Positions 50,953 through 60,159 are shown, counted from the stretch's first letter. The stretch: 64,000 nt of DNA from Deltaproteobacteria bacterium GWC2_55_46 (GCA_001595385.3 LVEI03000001.1:2013501-2077500); one strand, 5' to 3'. Notes: generated by a model from the sequence alone, not told the origin. Numbers and translations are program-made.

Positions 50953-53412
50953 ATGCCGAAAGTAAATCCGTTGCCAGCAGACCAGTTGAGATGGAGATGC
51001 AGCCCGGAGAGGTTCTCCTTCGGCACCACCAGCGAGATCCCGTCCCTTCAGGAGATAATAGGGCAGGACAGGGCGCTGCGCTCCATAGATTTCGGCCTCG
51101 GGATAACCAACCACAACTATAATATCTTCGTCCTGGGAGAGCCCGGGGTCGGCAAATCGACCACGGTAAAGGACATAATCGAGGCCAAGGCCAAGGACGA
51201 GCCTGTACCCGACGACTGGTGTTATGTCTTCAACTTCACCGACGCCGACACCCCCATGTCGATAAACCTGCCGCCGGGCCGTGGCACCGAGTTCTCGGTA
51301 GAGATGGACGAGCTGGTGGAAACGCTCCGCAGGGACATCCCCAAGGTCTTCGAGTCAAAGGACTACGAAAAGCACAGGGATGAGATACTCGAAGGGCAGC
51401 AGGAGCGCACGAGGGCGCTCTTTTTCCGTCTCGAGCAGAAGGCCCTGGAGCGGGGGCTCATCCTCAAGAAAACGGTAAGCGGCCTGGCGGTCGTGCCGGC
51501 CAAGAACGGCAAGCCCATGGGCCAGGATGAGTTCGAAGGGCTGCCTGCCGCGAAAAGGAGCGAGATAGAGCAGGACCTCGCCGTGATGCAGGACAAGCTC
51601 TCTGACGCCATCCGCGAGGCAAGGAATATCGAGAAAGAGACCAAGGACAGGATAAACGCCCTGGACAGGGAAGTGGTGCAGTATGTCGTGAATCCGGCAA
51701 TAAACGAGCTTTTGGAGAAGTTCAAGGAGTTCACGGGGGTAGTCGAGTACCTCTATAAGGTAAAGGAAGATATACTCGGCAACATAGACGACTTCAGGCC
51801 CAAGGAAGAGGTCCCTCTCGCCATAGGCGGCATAAGGCTCCAGAAGCCGGAGCCGAGCTTCGAGCGCTACAAGGTCAACATCTTCGTCAACAACAAGGAC
51901 GCCGAGGGCGCGCCGGTCGTATTCGAGACGAACCCCACCTATACGAACCTCTTCGGGAGGATCGAGTACAGGGTGCAGCTCGGGGTGGCCACGACCGATT
52001 TCACCATGATAAAGGCCGGGAGCGTGCAGAAGGCCAACGGCGGCTACCTTATTGTGAACGCCATGGACGTATTGAGGAACATCTTCGTCTACGAGTCCCT
52101 TAAAAGGATGATAAAGAACAGGGAGGCGCGCATCGAGGACCCGTGGGAGCAGTACAGGCTCGTATCCTCCACAACTCTGAAGCCAGCGCCCATCCCGGTC
52201 AATATAAAGCTCGTCATCATCGGCGAGCCCTTCATCTATTATCTCCTCTATAACCTCGACAGCGAGTACAGGAAGCTCTTCAAGGTAAAGGCCGACTTCG
52301 ATACCGTCATGCCCAGGACAGACGCGAATATCGAGAAGTACGCTCACTTCATAGCGACCAGGTGCAGGGAGGAAGGCTTGCTGCAGTTCGACCGTACCGG
52401 GGTCAGTAGTGTAATAGAGCTCGGGGCGAGGCTCTCGGGGGACAAGGAGAAGCTCTCGGCCAAGTTCAACGAGATAGCCAATATCGTGGTCGAGGCGAGC
52501 TACTGGGCCGGGACCGAAGGCGCGAAGAACGTGTCGGAGGCGCACGTAGAGCGCGCCGACGCCGAGAGGATATACAGGAACTCGAAGATATCGGATAAGC
52601 TCCGGGACTATATAAAGGAAGATACCATCATGGTCGCCACCGGCGGGAAGGTCGTGGGCCAGGTAAACGGGCTCGCGGTCCTCGACCCCGGGGACTTCCC
52701 CTTCGGGAAGCCTTCGAGGATAACCGCCAGGGTCTTCATGGGGGACGCCGGCGTAGTGAACATAGAAAGGGAGGTGAAGATGAGCGGCCGCATACACAAC
52801 AAGGCCCTCATGATATTCACGAGCTTCCTGGGCGAGCGCTTCGCGCAGAAGTTCCCGCTCACCCTTTCCGCCACCATAACCTTTGAACAGCTATATGAAG
52901 AGATAGAGGGCGACAGCGCCACCTGCACCGAGATATACGCCCTTTTCTCCAGCCTCTCCGGCGTTCCGCTCGACCAGGGCATAGCGGTCACCGGTTCCAT
53001 GAACCAGAGGGGAGAGGTCCAGCCCATAGGGGGCGTGAACGAGAAGATAGAGGGGTTCTTCGAGATCTGCAAGGCAAAGGGGCTCACAGGCTCCCAGGGG
53101 GTCATAATCCCGAGCAGGAACGTCAGAAATCTGATGCTCAAGCGAGAGGTGGTGGACACGGTGAAAGAAGGCAGGTTCGCCATATACCCGATCGAGCACG
53201 TAGATGAAGGCCTTGAGATCCTCACGGGCGAGGTGGCGGGCGCACGGGACGCGGAAGGCAACTTCCCCGAAGGGACGCTCAACTTCCTCGTAGAGGCGAG
53301 GCTTAAAGGGCTGGCGAGGAGCTTTAAAGAGTTTGGCAGGCCGCCAGCCAGAAAAGAGCTGCCAGGCGGAGAGAAGGGCGAGGCGGCAAAGGGGATTGAA
53401 AAGAAAGGATAG
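50953..53412 (+). CDS. Lon-related ATP-dependent protease (LonB-like, AAA_32 family)
   Basis: An 819-residue soluble protease. The N-terminal AAA module has Walker A GEPGVGKST (62-70) and a long coiled insertion (about 130-260) with many charged residues. A second AAA segment follows, with NGGYLIVNAMDVLRN and VKLVIIGEP. The C-terminal Lon peptidase domain carries the catalytic serine in EGDSATCTEIYALFSSLSG and the catalytic lysine in GGVNEKIEGFFEIC. The layout matches the Lon-related putative protease family distinct from classical LonA (no LAN domain). Substrates are unknown. QueE follows 12 bases downstream. Confidence 0.9.
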   Translation: MPKVNPLPADQLRWRCSPERFSFGTTSEIPSLQEIIGQDRALRSIDFGLGITNHNYNIFVLGEPGVGKSTTVKDIIEAKAKDEPVPDDWCYVFNFTDADTPMSINLPPGRGTEFSVEMDELVETLRRDIPKVFESKDYEKHRDEILEGQQERTRALFFRLEQKALERGLILKKTVSGLAVVPAKNGKPMGQDEFEGLPAAKRSEIEQDLAVMQDKLSDAIREARNIEKETKDRINALDREVVQYVVNPAINELLEKFKEFTGVVEYLYKVKEDILGNIDDFRPKEEVPLAIGGIRLQKPEPSFERYKVNIFVNNKDAEGAPVVFETNPTYTNLFGRIEYRVQLGVATTDFTMIKAGSVQKANGGYLIVNAMDVLRNIFVYESLKRMIKNREARIEDPWEQYRLVSSTTLKPAPIPVNIKLVIIGEPFIYYLLYNLDSEYRKLFKVKADFDTVMPRTDANIEKYAHFIATRCREEGLLQFDRTGVSSVIELGARLSGDKEKLSAKFNEIANIVVEASYWAGTEGAKNVSEAHVERADAERIYRNSKISDKLRDYIKEDTIMVATGGKVVGQVNGLAVLDPGDFPFGKPSRITARVFMGDAGVVNIEREVKMSGRIHNKALMIFTSFLGERFAQKFPLTLSATITFEQLYEEIEGDSATCTEIYALFSSLSGVPLDQGIAVTGSMNQRGEVQPIGGVNEKIEGFFEICKAKGLTGSQGVIIPSRNVRNLMLKREVVDTVKEGRFAIYPIEHVDEGLEILTGEVAGARDAEGNFPEGTLNFLVEARLKGLARSFKEFGRPPARKELPGGEKGEAAKGIEKKG

Positions 53413-53424
53413 ACAGGGCTCGAT

Positions 53425-54063
53425 ATGCTTGTAAGCGAGATATTCAAGAGTATCCAGGGAGAGTCCAGCTACGCTGGCCTTCCTTGCGTCTTTGTAAGGC
53501 TTGCCGGGTGCAACCTTAAGTGCAGCTGGTGCGATACCCCGTACGCGCAGGGGACCGAAGGCGCCAAAGAGCTTTCAATCGAAGAGGTCTTGAAGGATGT
53601 TGCGTTCTATGACTGCGCCCTTGTCGAGATAACTGGCGGGGAGCCTCTTGTGCAGGAAGAGGCGAAGGAGCTTGCCGGTAAGCTCATCGAAAGGGGCTAT
53701 ACGGTCTTGATAGAGACTAACGGCTCGGTCCCGTTGGCCGGGCTCGACAAGCGGGTCATAAAGATAGTCGACGTCAAGTGCCCGTCGAGCGGACACGGTA
53801 GTTCTTTCCTTGTCGAGAACCTGCAATACATGACCCCTGAGGACGAGGTCAAGTTCGTTATCGCCAACAGGGGCGACTACGACTGCGCCAGGGAGTTCAT
53901 GGAGAATATGCTCCGGGGGCGCACGGAAAAGGTGCTATTCGCGCCTGTGAGGCCTGAGATGGACCCCAGGGTCTTCGCCGACTGGATATTGAAGGATTCG
54001 CTCAGGGTGAGGCTCCAGCTCCAGCTCCACGCCTACATATGGCCTGACGAGAAGGGCAGGTAG
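53425..54063 (+). CDS. queE: 7-carboxy-7-deazaguanine synthase (radical SAM)
   Basis: A 212-residue radical-SAM enzyme in queuosine and deazapurine biosynthesis. The opening MLVSEIFKSIQGESSYAGLP is diagnostic, the cluster-binding CxxxCxxC is C29-C33-C36, and EITGGEPLVQ and LIETNGSVPL follow. It converts 6-carboxytetrahydropterin to the 7-deazaguanine core. No queC or queD is adjacent in this window. It lies 12 bases after the Lon-like gene and is followed by repeat copy E and a strong terminator. Confidence 0.95.
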   Translation: MLVSEIFKSIQGESSYAGLPCVFVRLAGCNLKCSWCDTPYAQGTEGAKELSIEEVLKDVAFYDCALVEITGGEPLVQEEAKELAGKLIERGYTVLIETNGSVPLAGLDKRVIKIVDVKCPSSGHGSSFLVENLQYMTPEDEVKFVIANRGDYDCAREFMENMLRGRTEKVLFAPVRPEMDPRVFADWILKDSLRVRLQLQLHAYIWPDEKGR

Positions 54064-54099
54064 TTCTTTACTTTCACCGCTTAAGACTGTAGAATCCTG

Positions 54100-54252
54100 C
54101 AGACTGCTGAAAAAGGCCAATCTGCGGCGTCGTCTTCAAAATTCGTCACTGCGGCGTACCATCCAAGTACGCCTCATTCCTCATTTTTAGACTCCTTGCA
54201 TCTTGACCTTTTTGAGCAGTCTGAGCCTGATTTTGAGTTTTTCAGCAACCTG
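54100..54252 (+). repeat. Dispersed intergenic repeat, copy E (full length)
   Basis: The left end is CAGACTGCTGAAAAA (54100-54114) and the right end TTTTTCAGCAACCTG (54238-54252). The central inverted repeat is GGCGTAC (54153-54159) / GTACGCC (54167-54173). It is nearly identical to copy D for its first 80 bases. Confidence 0.8.
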
Positions 54253-54281
54253 TTGATCCAATCTCTGATGGAGCTTAAGCG

Positions 54282-54315
54282 AACGAAGTACCTCATACGA
54301 GGTACTTCGTTTTTG
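54282..54315 (+). terminator. Strong terminator hairpin between queE and the ccs gene
   Basis: AACGAAGTACCTC (54282-54294) and GAGGTACTTCGTT (54299-54311) form a perfect 13-bp stem with a four-base loop, followed by T to 54314. It ends 18 bases before the next start codon. Confidence 0.88.
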
Positions 54316-54332
54316 GGACGCAATCCGTTGTC

Positions 54333-55115
54333 ATGAAACCATTCATCATACTTTCCATCGCGCTCTATTCCCTGGGTCTTATTTCGGTAATAATCCACCA
54401 CGCGTCCGGCGCAAAGGCGGCAGGCAGGGCATCCAGATGGCTCCTTGTCGCAGGCCTCATCGTCCATACGGCCGGTCTCTTTGAGAGGATATACTCGACA
54501 GGCCACGCCCCGATGGCCTCCATGTACGAGACCCTTGTCTTTTTCAGCTGGACGGTCGCCCTCGTGAGCGCGATAGTCATATTCAGGTACAGGGAGAGGG
54601 AGACGGAGGTGGTGACCATGCCAATCGCCATCCTCGCCCTCCTCTTCTCTCTTCCTAACGAGAAGCCCGGCGGGCCGCTTGCGCTCATATTGCGTACGCA
54701 CTGGTTCGAGACCCATGTTACGGCATCATTCGCCGCCTACGCGCTCTTTACCCTCGCGTTCTCGGGCGCCCTTATCTATCTTTGGAAAAAATGGAGGGGG
54801 ATAGAGGCCGACGAGCTTAAAAAATTTCAGGAGATAGCCGCCAGGAGCATACTTTGGGGCTTCTTTTTCTTCTCGGCTTCGATGTTCGCCGGTGCGGTAT
54901 GGGCGTACCTCGCCTGGGGCACCTACTGGCTCTGGGAGCCAAAGGTGATCTGGTCGTTCATAGTCTGGTTCTTCTATGCCGGGGCGATGCACGCATGGTA
55001 TGTGAGGGAATGGCGGGGGACGGGTCTTGCCATCGCCACGGTGCTTGGGTTTATCGTGGTGCTCTTTACATATCTGGGCGTCTCTCTTCTGATGAAGAGC
55101 AGCCATAACTTCTGA
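54333..55115 (+). CDS. ccsA: Cytochrome c biogenesis protein (CcsA/CcsB/CcmC-like haem handling)
   Basis: A 260-residue inner-membrane protein of about eight helices. The tryptophan-rich WGTYWLWEPKVIWSFIVW segment (near 197-214) is the WWD-type haem motif of the HemX/CcsA/CcmC superfamily, and flanking histidines (HTAGLFERIYS near 50, HWFETHVTASF near 130, GAMHAWYVREW near 220) are candidate haem ligands. It would export or present haem to cytochrome c apoproteins. The usual partner Ccs1/ResB is not adjacent. No good Shine-Dalgarno is seen, and a terminator-like hairpin lies just upstream. Confidence 0.85.
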   Translation: MKPFIILSIALYSLGLISVIIHHASGAKAAGRASRWLLVAGLIVHTAGLFERIYSTGHAPMASMYETLVFFSWTVALVSAIVIFRYRERETEVVTMPIAILALLFSLPNEKPGGPLALILRTHWFETHVTASFAAYALFTLAFSGALIYLWKKWRGIEADELKKFQEIAARSILWGFFFFSASMFAGAVWAYLAWGTYWLWEPKVIWSFIVWFFYAGAMHAWYVREWRGTGLAIATVLGFIVVLFTYLGVSLLMKSSHNF

Positions 55116-55143
55116 TCAGATACTTGAAGCCTGTACAAATAAA

Positions 55144-55172
55144 AACGCCCGCCGGAGAAGCCGGCGGGCGTT
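55144..55172. terminator. Bidirectional terminator between ccsA and the PEP-CTERM gene
   Basis: AACGCCCGCCGG (55144-55155) and CCGGCGGGCGTT (55161-55172) form a perfect 12-bp stem between convergent genes. A run of A precedes it (55139-55145, giving T's on the minus strand). Confidence 0.85.
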
Positions 55173-55187
55173 CCTGTCTGTATCCTG

Positions 55188-55826
55188 TCAAGCCTTAATG
55201 CGCAGCTTTCTCCTGAAGGCGGCAAACCCAGCCAGGCCGGCTCCGAGCAGCAGGAGCGTAGACGGCTCAGGCACTGGCGCAGCCGCATTGTCTCCTCCGA
55301 ACTCAAGCTGAGCGTTGAGATATGTCCCGGAATCGAAAGAGAGCCCCTTCCAATCGAACCAGACGTCACGGCTGCCCCATGAGAGCCTCGAGTTGTCCCA
55401 GCCGGCCATGTTGGTGTCGACGATGACGTTTATAAGGGGGTTCCCGCTGCTGTCGTCGAGGTCTGAGACCCTGAGTCCGTTGAAGCTTAAGGGGACTTCA
55501 GTGCAGTCAAGTGTGAAGTCCTCGCTCCAAGCGCATGAAGTGGCGGTGTCCCGCCATGTGCCGGAATCGCCCGGCTGGATGACGTATGAGTAATCCACGA
55601 AGATGCTGTCAGCTTCGACATTTACCTGATAGCCGTACGGGTAGGAGAAATAAAATGCTGTCTCGTCAGAGTCGCCTGCGGCCACAGTTGTGGAATAGGA
55701 AGCCGCCATCTCCGGCGAATAATGCCCCAATGTGACGGGGTCGCCTATTAAAGTCGCGCCAGCCATCATTGGCCACGCGCATAATCCGGCCGCAATTGCG
55801 GCATAGCCTGAGATCCGCTTCATCAT
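55188..55826 (-). CDS. PEP-CTERM sorting-domain exported protein
   Basis: A 212-residue secreted protein. A signal peptide (about 1-24, ending in MAGA) leads to a beta-rich, Asp/Ser-rich domain without a recognised family. The C-terminus has VPEPSTLLLLGAGLAGFAAF then RRKLR, the PEP-CTERM signal: PEP motif, hydrophobic helix, basic end. Such proteins are processed by exosortase and are usually linked to exopolysaccharide. No exosortase gene is in the window. A sigma-54 promoter and palindromic enhancer-like sites precede it. Confidence 0.92.
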   Translation of the reverse strand: MMKRISGYAAIAAGLCAWPMMAGATLIGDPVTLGHYSPEMAASYSTTVAAGDSDETAFYFSYPYGYQVNVEADSIFVDYSYVIQPGDSGTWRDTATSCAWSEDFTLDCTEVPLSFNGLRVSDLDDSSGNPLINVIVDTNMAGWDNSRLSWGSRDVWFDWKGLSFDSGTYLNAQLEFGGDNAAAPVPEPSTLLLLGAGLAGFAAFRRKLRIKA

Positions 55827-55874
55827 TTATGCCTCGCCTGGAAAAAGAGAATTCCTTTCCACGACAATAATATC

Positions 55875-55888
55875 GCAAATTGCGTGCC
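55875..55888 (-). promoter_or_regulatory. Sigma-54 (-24/-12) promoter of the PEP-CTERM gene
   Basis: On the minus strand the sequence reads GGCACGCAATTTGC, with GG and GC separated by exactly ten bases, matching the RpoN consensus TGGCAC-N5-TTGC. It lies about 50 bases upstream of the start codon. Confidence 0.8.
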
Positions 55889-55948
55889 GTCTTAAGCTAT
55901 TGTCAACTAGTTGATTTATTGGCAGTTTTTTTTAATGGTTTTGAAGGT

Positions 55949-55990
55949 CTGTAAAGCAGGCTTTACAGTCGTCAATGCGTGACTGTAAAG
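55949..55990 (-). promoter_or_regulatory. Palindromic enhancer-like sites upstream of the sigma-54 promoter
   Basis: Three copies of an 8-10 base half-site: CTGTAAAG (55949-55956), CTTTACAGTC (55961-55970) and GACTGTAAAG (55981-55990). The first two form an inverted repeat with a 4-base spacer, and the last two a perfect 10-base inverted repeat with a 10-base spacer. Located 60-115 bases upstream of the promoter, they are fitting sites for an NtrC-type activator such as PrsR. Confidence 0.7.
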
Positions 55991-56016
55991 TTTTCTGACG
56001 GATGCCAGGCAGGCTC

Positions 56017-56760
56017 CTAACCTTTCCTCCACCACATGACCGCCGACCTCTTGTGGAACTTCGCGAGGAGCAGCCCTTTTTTCCTTACGAGCTTGCCTTC
56101 GAGATAGCCTCTGAGTTTCCTGTCGTGTTCCTCGGTAACGATGCCGATATACTCCTTCCAGAACTCGACCGCCTCTTCGATAGTCTCAAAGGGCTGGTCG
56201 AAATCGTACTCTATCATCTCGACGTTGGCGAAGACCCCCATGGCGTGAAGAGCGGAGTAGGTCTTGAAATAATCCGATCTTTCGCCGAAGGGCCTCCCAA
56301 AGAGCAGGGGATAGAGGTCCCTGTAGTAGAATTTGTCCGCTTTCGGGCCCGCGTTCTCGATTATGAAGACATACTTTCTGGCAAGCCTGTCCATCTTTTC
56401 GATTGCAGCCTCTGGGTCGCCCAGTAGCGCGGGCACGTTGGCGCAAAGGACCGCGTCATGGGCCTTCGTCTCCGCCTCCTCCCACCTCGCGAGAAGCGGA
56501 CTTACGCCCTTGACGCCATCCCGTTTTATATCCTCTTTGAGGATATCTATCATCGCCGTGGATGAATCGAGGGCTGTGACGGTCTTGCCAGCCTTCGCCA
56601 GAGGTATGGCGAGCGTGCCGCACCCTGCGCCAACGTCGAGAAAGGTCCTGGCGTCAGCTGTCCTGGGGAGTATGACTGAAAGCGCCTTTTGCGGAAAATC
56701 GGTATGGTCCAGCCCCTTCCTGTACCAGTTGGCCTTCAACCTGTTCCAGAAGCCCTGCAT
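56017..56760 (-). CDS. Class I SAM-dependent methyltransferase
   Basis: A 247-residue Rossmann-fold methyltransferase. Motif I is FLDVGAGCGTLAIPLAKAG (about 39-57), followed by the acidic end of strand 2 in VTALDSSTAM and motif IV-like DAVLCANVPALLG. The C-terminal half is rich in aromatic and charged residues and ends KFHKRSAVMWWRKG. The substrate is not predictable from the sequence. It lies 15 bases downstream of the AsmA-like gene and is likely co-transcribed, which may indicate an envelope-related small-molecule target. Confidence 0.85.
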   Translation of the reverse strand: MQGFWNRLKANWYRKGLDHTDFPQKALSVILPRTADARTFLDVGAGCGTLAIPLAKAGKTVTALDSSTAMIDILKEDIKRDGVKGVSPLLARWEEAETKAHDAVLCANVPALLGDPEAAIEKMDRLARKYVFIIENAGPKADKFYYRDLYPLLFGRPFGERSDYFKTYSALHAMGVFANVEMIEYDFDQPFETIEEAVEFWKEYIGIVTEEHDRKLRGYLEGKLVRKKGLLLAKFHKRSAVMWWRKG

Positions 56761-56775
56761 CTCGTCTTTCCCCTC

Positions 56776-59700
56776 CTACTCGAAGAGCCTGAAAGGCGTT
56801 CGTATGAGCCTTTCAAGTATCCCGAATATGTTCTTCCTTATCGATTTTACGGGCAGCGGGAGCACGTCCGGGTCTTTTAGAGGCCCCTCCATCTCGAAAT
56901 AGAGGCTCACGGCGCTGTTCCTGTCGCCCGTTATTATCCAGCCCGCCAATGGTATGTTCGATATTATCTTGTCTATCGTGACAAACGGGTGAAGGGCGAT
57001 AGTGGCGTCGATGCTCGGGCCTGAGGTGTCTATCTCGCCCACCGCCGACATGCGGAGCGTATCGCTGTCCAGGGAGAGGTTATCAGTGGAGAGCACACCG
57101 TCGACCATCATGAAATTGCCATCGATACCCTTGTGCCTGAGCCCTTCCTCGAAGAGCTCGTCGATAGAGACGATGTTCACTATCGAGAAGATGTCGGTGA
57201 GGAAGCCGAACTTCCATAGCCGCCCCTTGCCCGTAGAGATGTTCATATAGCCATTGAGGCCTCTTGCCGCAGGCTTTACGTCCCTGGCGGATGAGAGGAG
57301 TATGTCAACCCTTGCCTTGCCGGATAGCACCCTCTTCTTTGTCCGGAAAGAGCTGAGGGCCGTCTCAAGGTCGATGTCGGTGAGCTTCATGTCTACGGTA
57401 TAACGGAGCGGCTCTGACTTTGAGATAAACAAGGTGTAGCTCCCTGCGGCCGTCCCCCCGTCTATATTGGCGGCCAGTGGATAGAACTGCACGATCTTGC
57501 CGTCCATCAGGACCCCGGTGGATAAGGCAGTAAAGCGGTGCCCCCACAGGTCGCCTTCCGCGGCCTTTATCGTGCCTGTACCCTTTATCTTCCTCGCTTC
57601 CTTGCGGGCCTCTTCTGTTTCTTTTTCCTCTGTAGCCTCATCTTCTTCAGTATTTTTTTCCTTCTCCTTTTTCTTCAGAAGGTCGGTTATGTGGAGGGTG
57701 GGGAAGAAGAGGTCGAAGGTCACGTCCCTCTCGGCTATATCGAGTACGTTTATCCTGCCGTTAAGGCTGGTGGAGCCTGTAGAGATGTTTTCGATATCTA
57801 TTGTGGCCTTCTCCCTGTCAAGGGTAGCCCTGGCGTTCACCTTTTCAATGGGGTTCGGGATGTTTTTCGTCTTGAAACTGCCGTCCTTTATGCCGACGCT
57901 CCCCTGATACTCCGGCTTGGCCTCTGGCCCGGCCTTCCCGGCCTTGATGTTAAGTGATACCGCGCCGGAAGAGGCGAACTCTTTCCTTAAAAAAGGCGAG
58001 ACCTCGTCGATGTCGGCTATCAGTATCTTGTCCGAAGCCAGGGAAAGCGAGTAGGCCTTCCTGTTTGTAAGGATGTTCCCGCTGACCTTGACGCTTGAAG
58101 AGCCGAAGTCTACCAGCGCGTCCTTGATGATCACCTGAGCCCCCTTGCGCTCTACATCTACCTCGGCCTTTAGAGGGAAACCCGCGCTCTTATCCAGGTT
58201 CTTCCTGAGGAAAAGCTCGGAAGATGTTGCGTCAAGGGAGCCCCTGGCGGCAAAATCATCAGGCCTGCCATTGGCGGTAACGGTAAAGGGAATCCTCTCG
58301 GAGATTTTAAGCTCCGGAGGTTCCTTGCGCGCTATCTTCCTTAATATGTCCTCTGTCAGCCCCCCGGAGGCCTTGAGGCTGAAACGCGCGTCCTTGCCCC
58401 TGTAGCCCTCTACTGTCCCTGAAAGCGAGATGTCCGACTGGCCGACAAGGGCTTTTGATTCATGCACCCGTATTAGCTCGTTATCGAACGAGACCCTGGC
58501 GTTTAGGGAATCCACCTCCGGGACGTTCCCGTAAGAGAAGGCGGCGCCTGTTATGAGCGTCTCCCCGGAGTATTTGAGCGGCTTTTTCTCTTTGAGCGCG
58601 CCCGAGAGGCTGGCGTTAATATCCGCCGAGCCGCTGGCGTCGATCTGCGCAAGCTTCTCCCGCGCCCCCTCTTCTGAAAGGTCCCTTGCGATGGAGAGGG
58701 TCTCGCCTATGTCGAGCGAGCCTTGAATGGATAGGTCGAAAGTGGCCTTGCCGAGCGCGTCCCTTACCCTGCCATTGAGGCTTCTTATCGTCTCGTTGCC
58801 GTATTTCCCTGAAAAATTGGAGACGGCGAGCTCGTTGCCGCTGAAGGCCAGCTCTGCCGATATATTCTCGAAAGGCTTGTTCAGCCCCTTGTAGCCGAAG
58901 GACGCCCCGTTGATCGACGCGGCCAGGCGGACGCCGCCCGGCCTTTTGAATATAGCCCCTCCTTTAAGCTCTTCGGCCTTCCCGTCAAGGCTGAGCTCTT
59001 TTATGGCGATGGATCCGCCAAGCGGCTCTATGGCAATCAGCTTTTCCGCTGTTGCATTGGGGATAGCCTTAAGGGGGATGAGAGCCTTGACAGTAGCGAG
59101 GGAAATGGGGGTGGTCGAGGCCCTGATACTGACCCGCCGTTCGTCTTTGCCGCCGCTCAAGCCCAAGCGGCCTTTTACGGTGAAGCCCTCCATATCGACC
59201 TTGATATCATCTGCCGAGAGGTCGAACTCTTTTCCATAAGAGATCTTCAAGGTGGCTTGCCCTGAAGGCGAGCTTATCGGGCGGTTGAATATCGACGGCA
59301 GGGCGGCTTGAAGCCCTTTGTATGTGATATCGGCGCTCAGCTCGTCCTCGTCGTTGTAGAGATAGGAAAGGTCGAGGTCCACCCTGCCTTCAACTGAGGC
59401 GCCATGGGACCTTTCTTGGATGTAAGGGTTGAACCTGGAGAGCATGAGCCCTTCGACCGACCCATGCCCCGTTATTATCCCCGTATTGTCGACCTTCCCT
59501 GAGAACGCGAGCGACGTAGACGGAAGGAGCATACCTTCCGCGCCGAAGGTATGGCCTTCCCCGGTCCTCTCGAACATGGCGTTCAGGCCGGATAGTTCAA
59601 AGGATGCTCCAGCGGCGGGAAGGTCGTCGATGAATATGACGTGCCCGCCCCTTAAGTCGAGAGTCTTTATTATAAGCTTTCTTTTTCCCTCGTATTCCTC

Positions 59701-60159
59701 TTCTTCTTCAGCCTTTGATGGCCTCTCCTCTTTTTTTTCCCCTCTCTGTTTTTGAGATTCGAGGAAGAGCGAGATATTGAATCTTCCATCCTTATCCCTG
59801 CTGAGGGCGAGGTCCGGGTTCTTTAGTTCGAGGGCCTGGAAGACAGCCTTCCCGGCAAGGAGCTGGGCGAGCGAGAGCCTTACCCTTACGCGGTCGGCTG
59901 AAAAGAGTTTTTTTCCAGCGTGAGAGAGCGCGATCTCCGTGACCTCTATATCGGGCGAGGGCAGGGCCTTTATGACGATACTGCCGAGTGCTACGTCCCC
60001 TGTGACACTGGTCTCGATGAGGGACTCTATCCTTGGGGCGTACCTGGTGAGGTCGAGGGGGGTGAAGAGCACGAAAGCGAGGGAGAAGAGCAAGAGCGCG
60101 GCGCCGCCGGTTATTATCCAGGGCAGTATCCGCCTTTTTCTCGGGGTCTCATTGGGCAA
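56776..60159 (-). CDS. asmA: AsmA-family protein (bridge-like envelope/lipid-transport protein)
   Basis: A 1127-residue protein anchored by one N-terminal helix (ILPWIITGGAALLLFSLAFV, about 10-29), followed by the AsmA N-domain (LTRYAPRIESLIETSVTGDV, LSLAQLLAGKAVFQALELKNP). A very long repetitive beta-rich region follows, with many short strands separated by Gly/Asp turns. A charged coiled insert, KKKEKEKNTEEDEATEEKET, lies near 835-854. The C-terminal AsmA-like domain includes GVLSTDNLSLDSDTLRMSAVG. AsmA/TamB/YhdP relatives form hydrophobic grooves moving phospholipid between membranes. It is longer than E. coli AsmA (about 617). Confidence 0.88.
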   Translation of the reverse strand: MPNETPRKRRILPWIITGGAALLLFSLAFVLFTPLDLTRYAPRIESLIETSVTGDVALGSIVIKALPSPDIEVTEIALSHAGKKLFSADRVRVRLSLAQLLAGKAVFQALELKNPDLALSRDKDGRFNISLFLESQKQRGEKKEERPSKAEEEEEYEGKRKLIIKTLDLRGGHVIFIDDLPAAGASFELSGLNAMFERTGEGHTFGAEGMLLPSTSLAFSGKVDNTGIITGHGSVEGLMLSRFNPYIQERSHGASVEGRVDLDLSYLYNDEDELSADITYKGLQAALPSIFNRPISSPSGQATLKISYGKEFDLSADDIKVDMEGFTVKGRLGLSGGKDERRVSIRASTTPISLATVKALIPLKAIPNATAEKLIAIEPLGGSIAIKELSLDGKAEELKGGAIFKRPGGVRLAASINGASFGYKGLNKPFENISAELAFSGNELAVSNFSGKYGNETIRSLNGRVRDALGKATFDLSIQGSLDIGETLSIARDLSEEGAREKLAQIDASGSADINASLSGALKEKKPLKYSGETLITGAAFSYGNVPEVDSLNARVSFDNELIRVHESKALVGQSDISLSGTVEGYRGKDARFSLKASGGLTEDILRKIARKEPPELKISERIPFTVTANGRPDDFAARGSLDATSSELFLRKNLDKSAGFPLKAEVDVERKGAQVIIKDALVDFGSSSVKVSGNILTNRKAYSLSLASDKILIADIDEVSPFLRKEFASSGAVSLNIKAGKAGPEAKPEYQGSVGIKDGSFKTKNIPNPIEKVNARATLDREKATIDIENISTGSTSLNGRINVLDIAERDVTFDLFFPTLHITDLLKKKEKEKNTEEDEATEEKETEEARKEARKIKGTGTIKAAEGDLWGHRFTALSTGVLMDGKIVQFYPLAANIDGGTAAGSYTLFISKSEPLRYTVDMKLTDIDLETALSSFRTKKRVLSGKARVDILLSSARDVKPAARGLNGYMNISTGKGRLWKFGFLTDIFSIVNIVSIDELFEEGLRHKGIDGNFMMVDGVLSTDNLSLDSDTLRMSAVGEIDTSGPSIDATIALHPFVTIDKIISNIPLAGWIITGDRNSAVSLYFEMEGPLKDPDVLPLPVKSIRKNIFGILERLIRTPFRLFE

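Noticed and set aside
51355-52797. A 480-codon minus-strand frame opposite the Lon-like protease
   Set aside because: It is the antisense shadow of a clearly conserved coding sequence; its His/Tyr/Leu-rich composition reflects the biased codons of the real gene.
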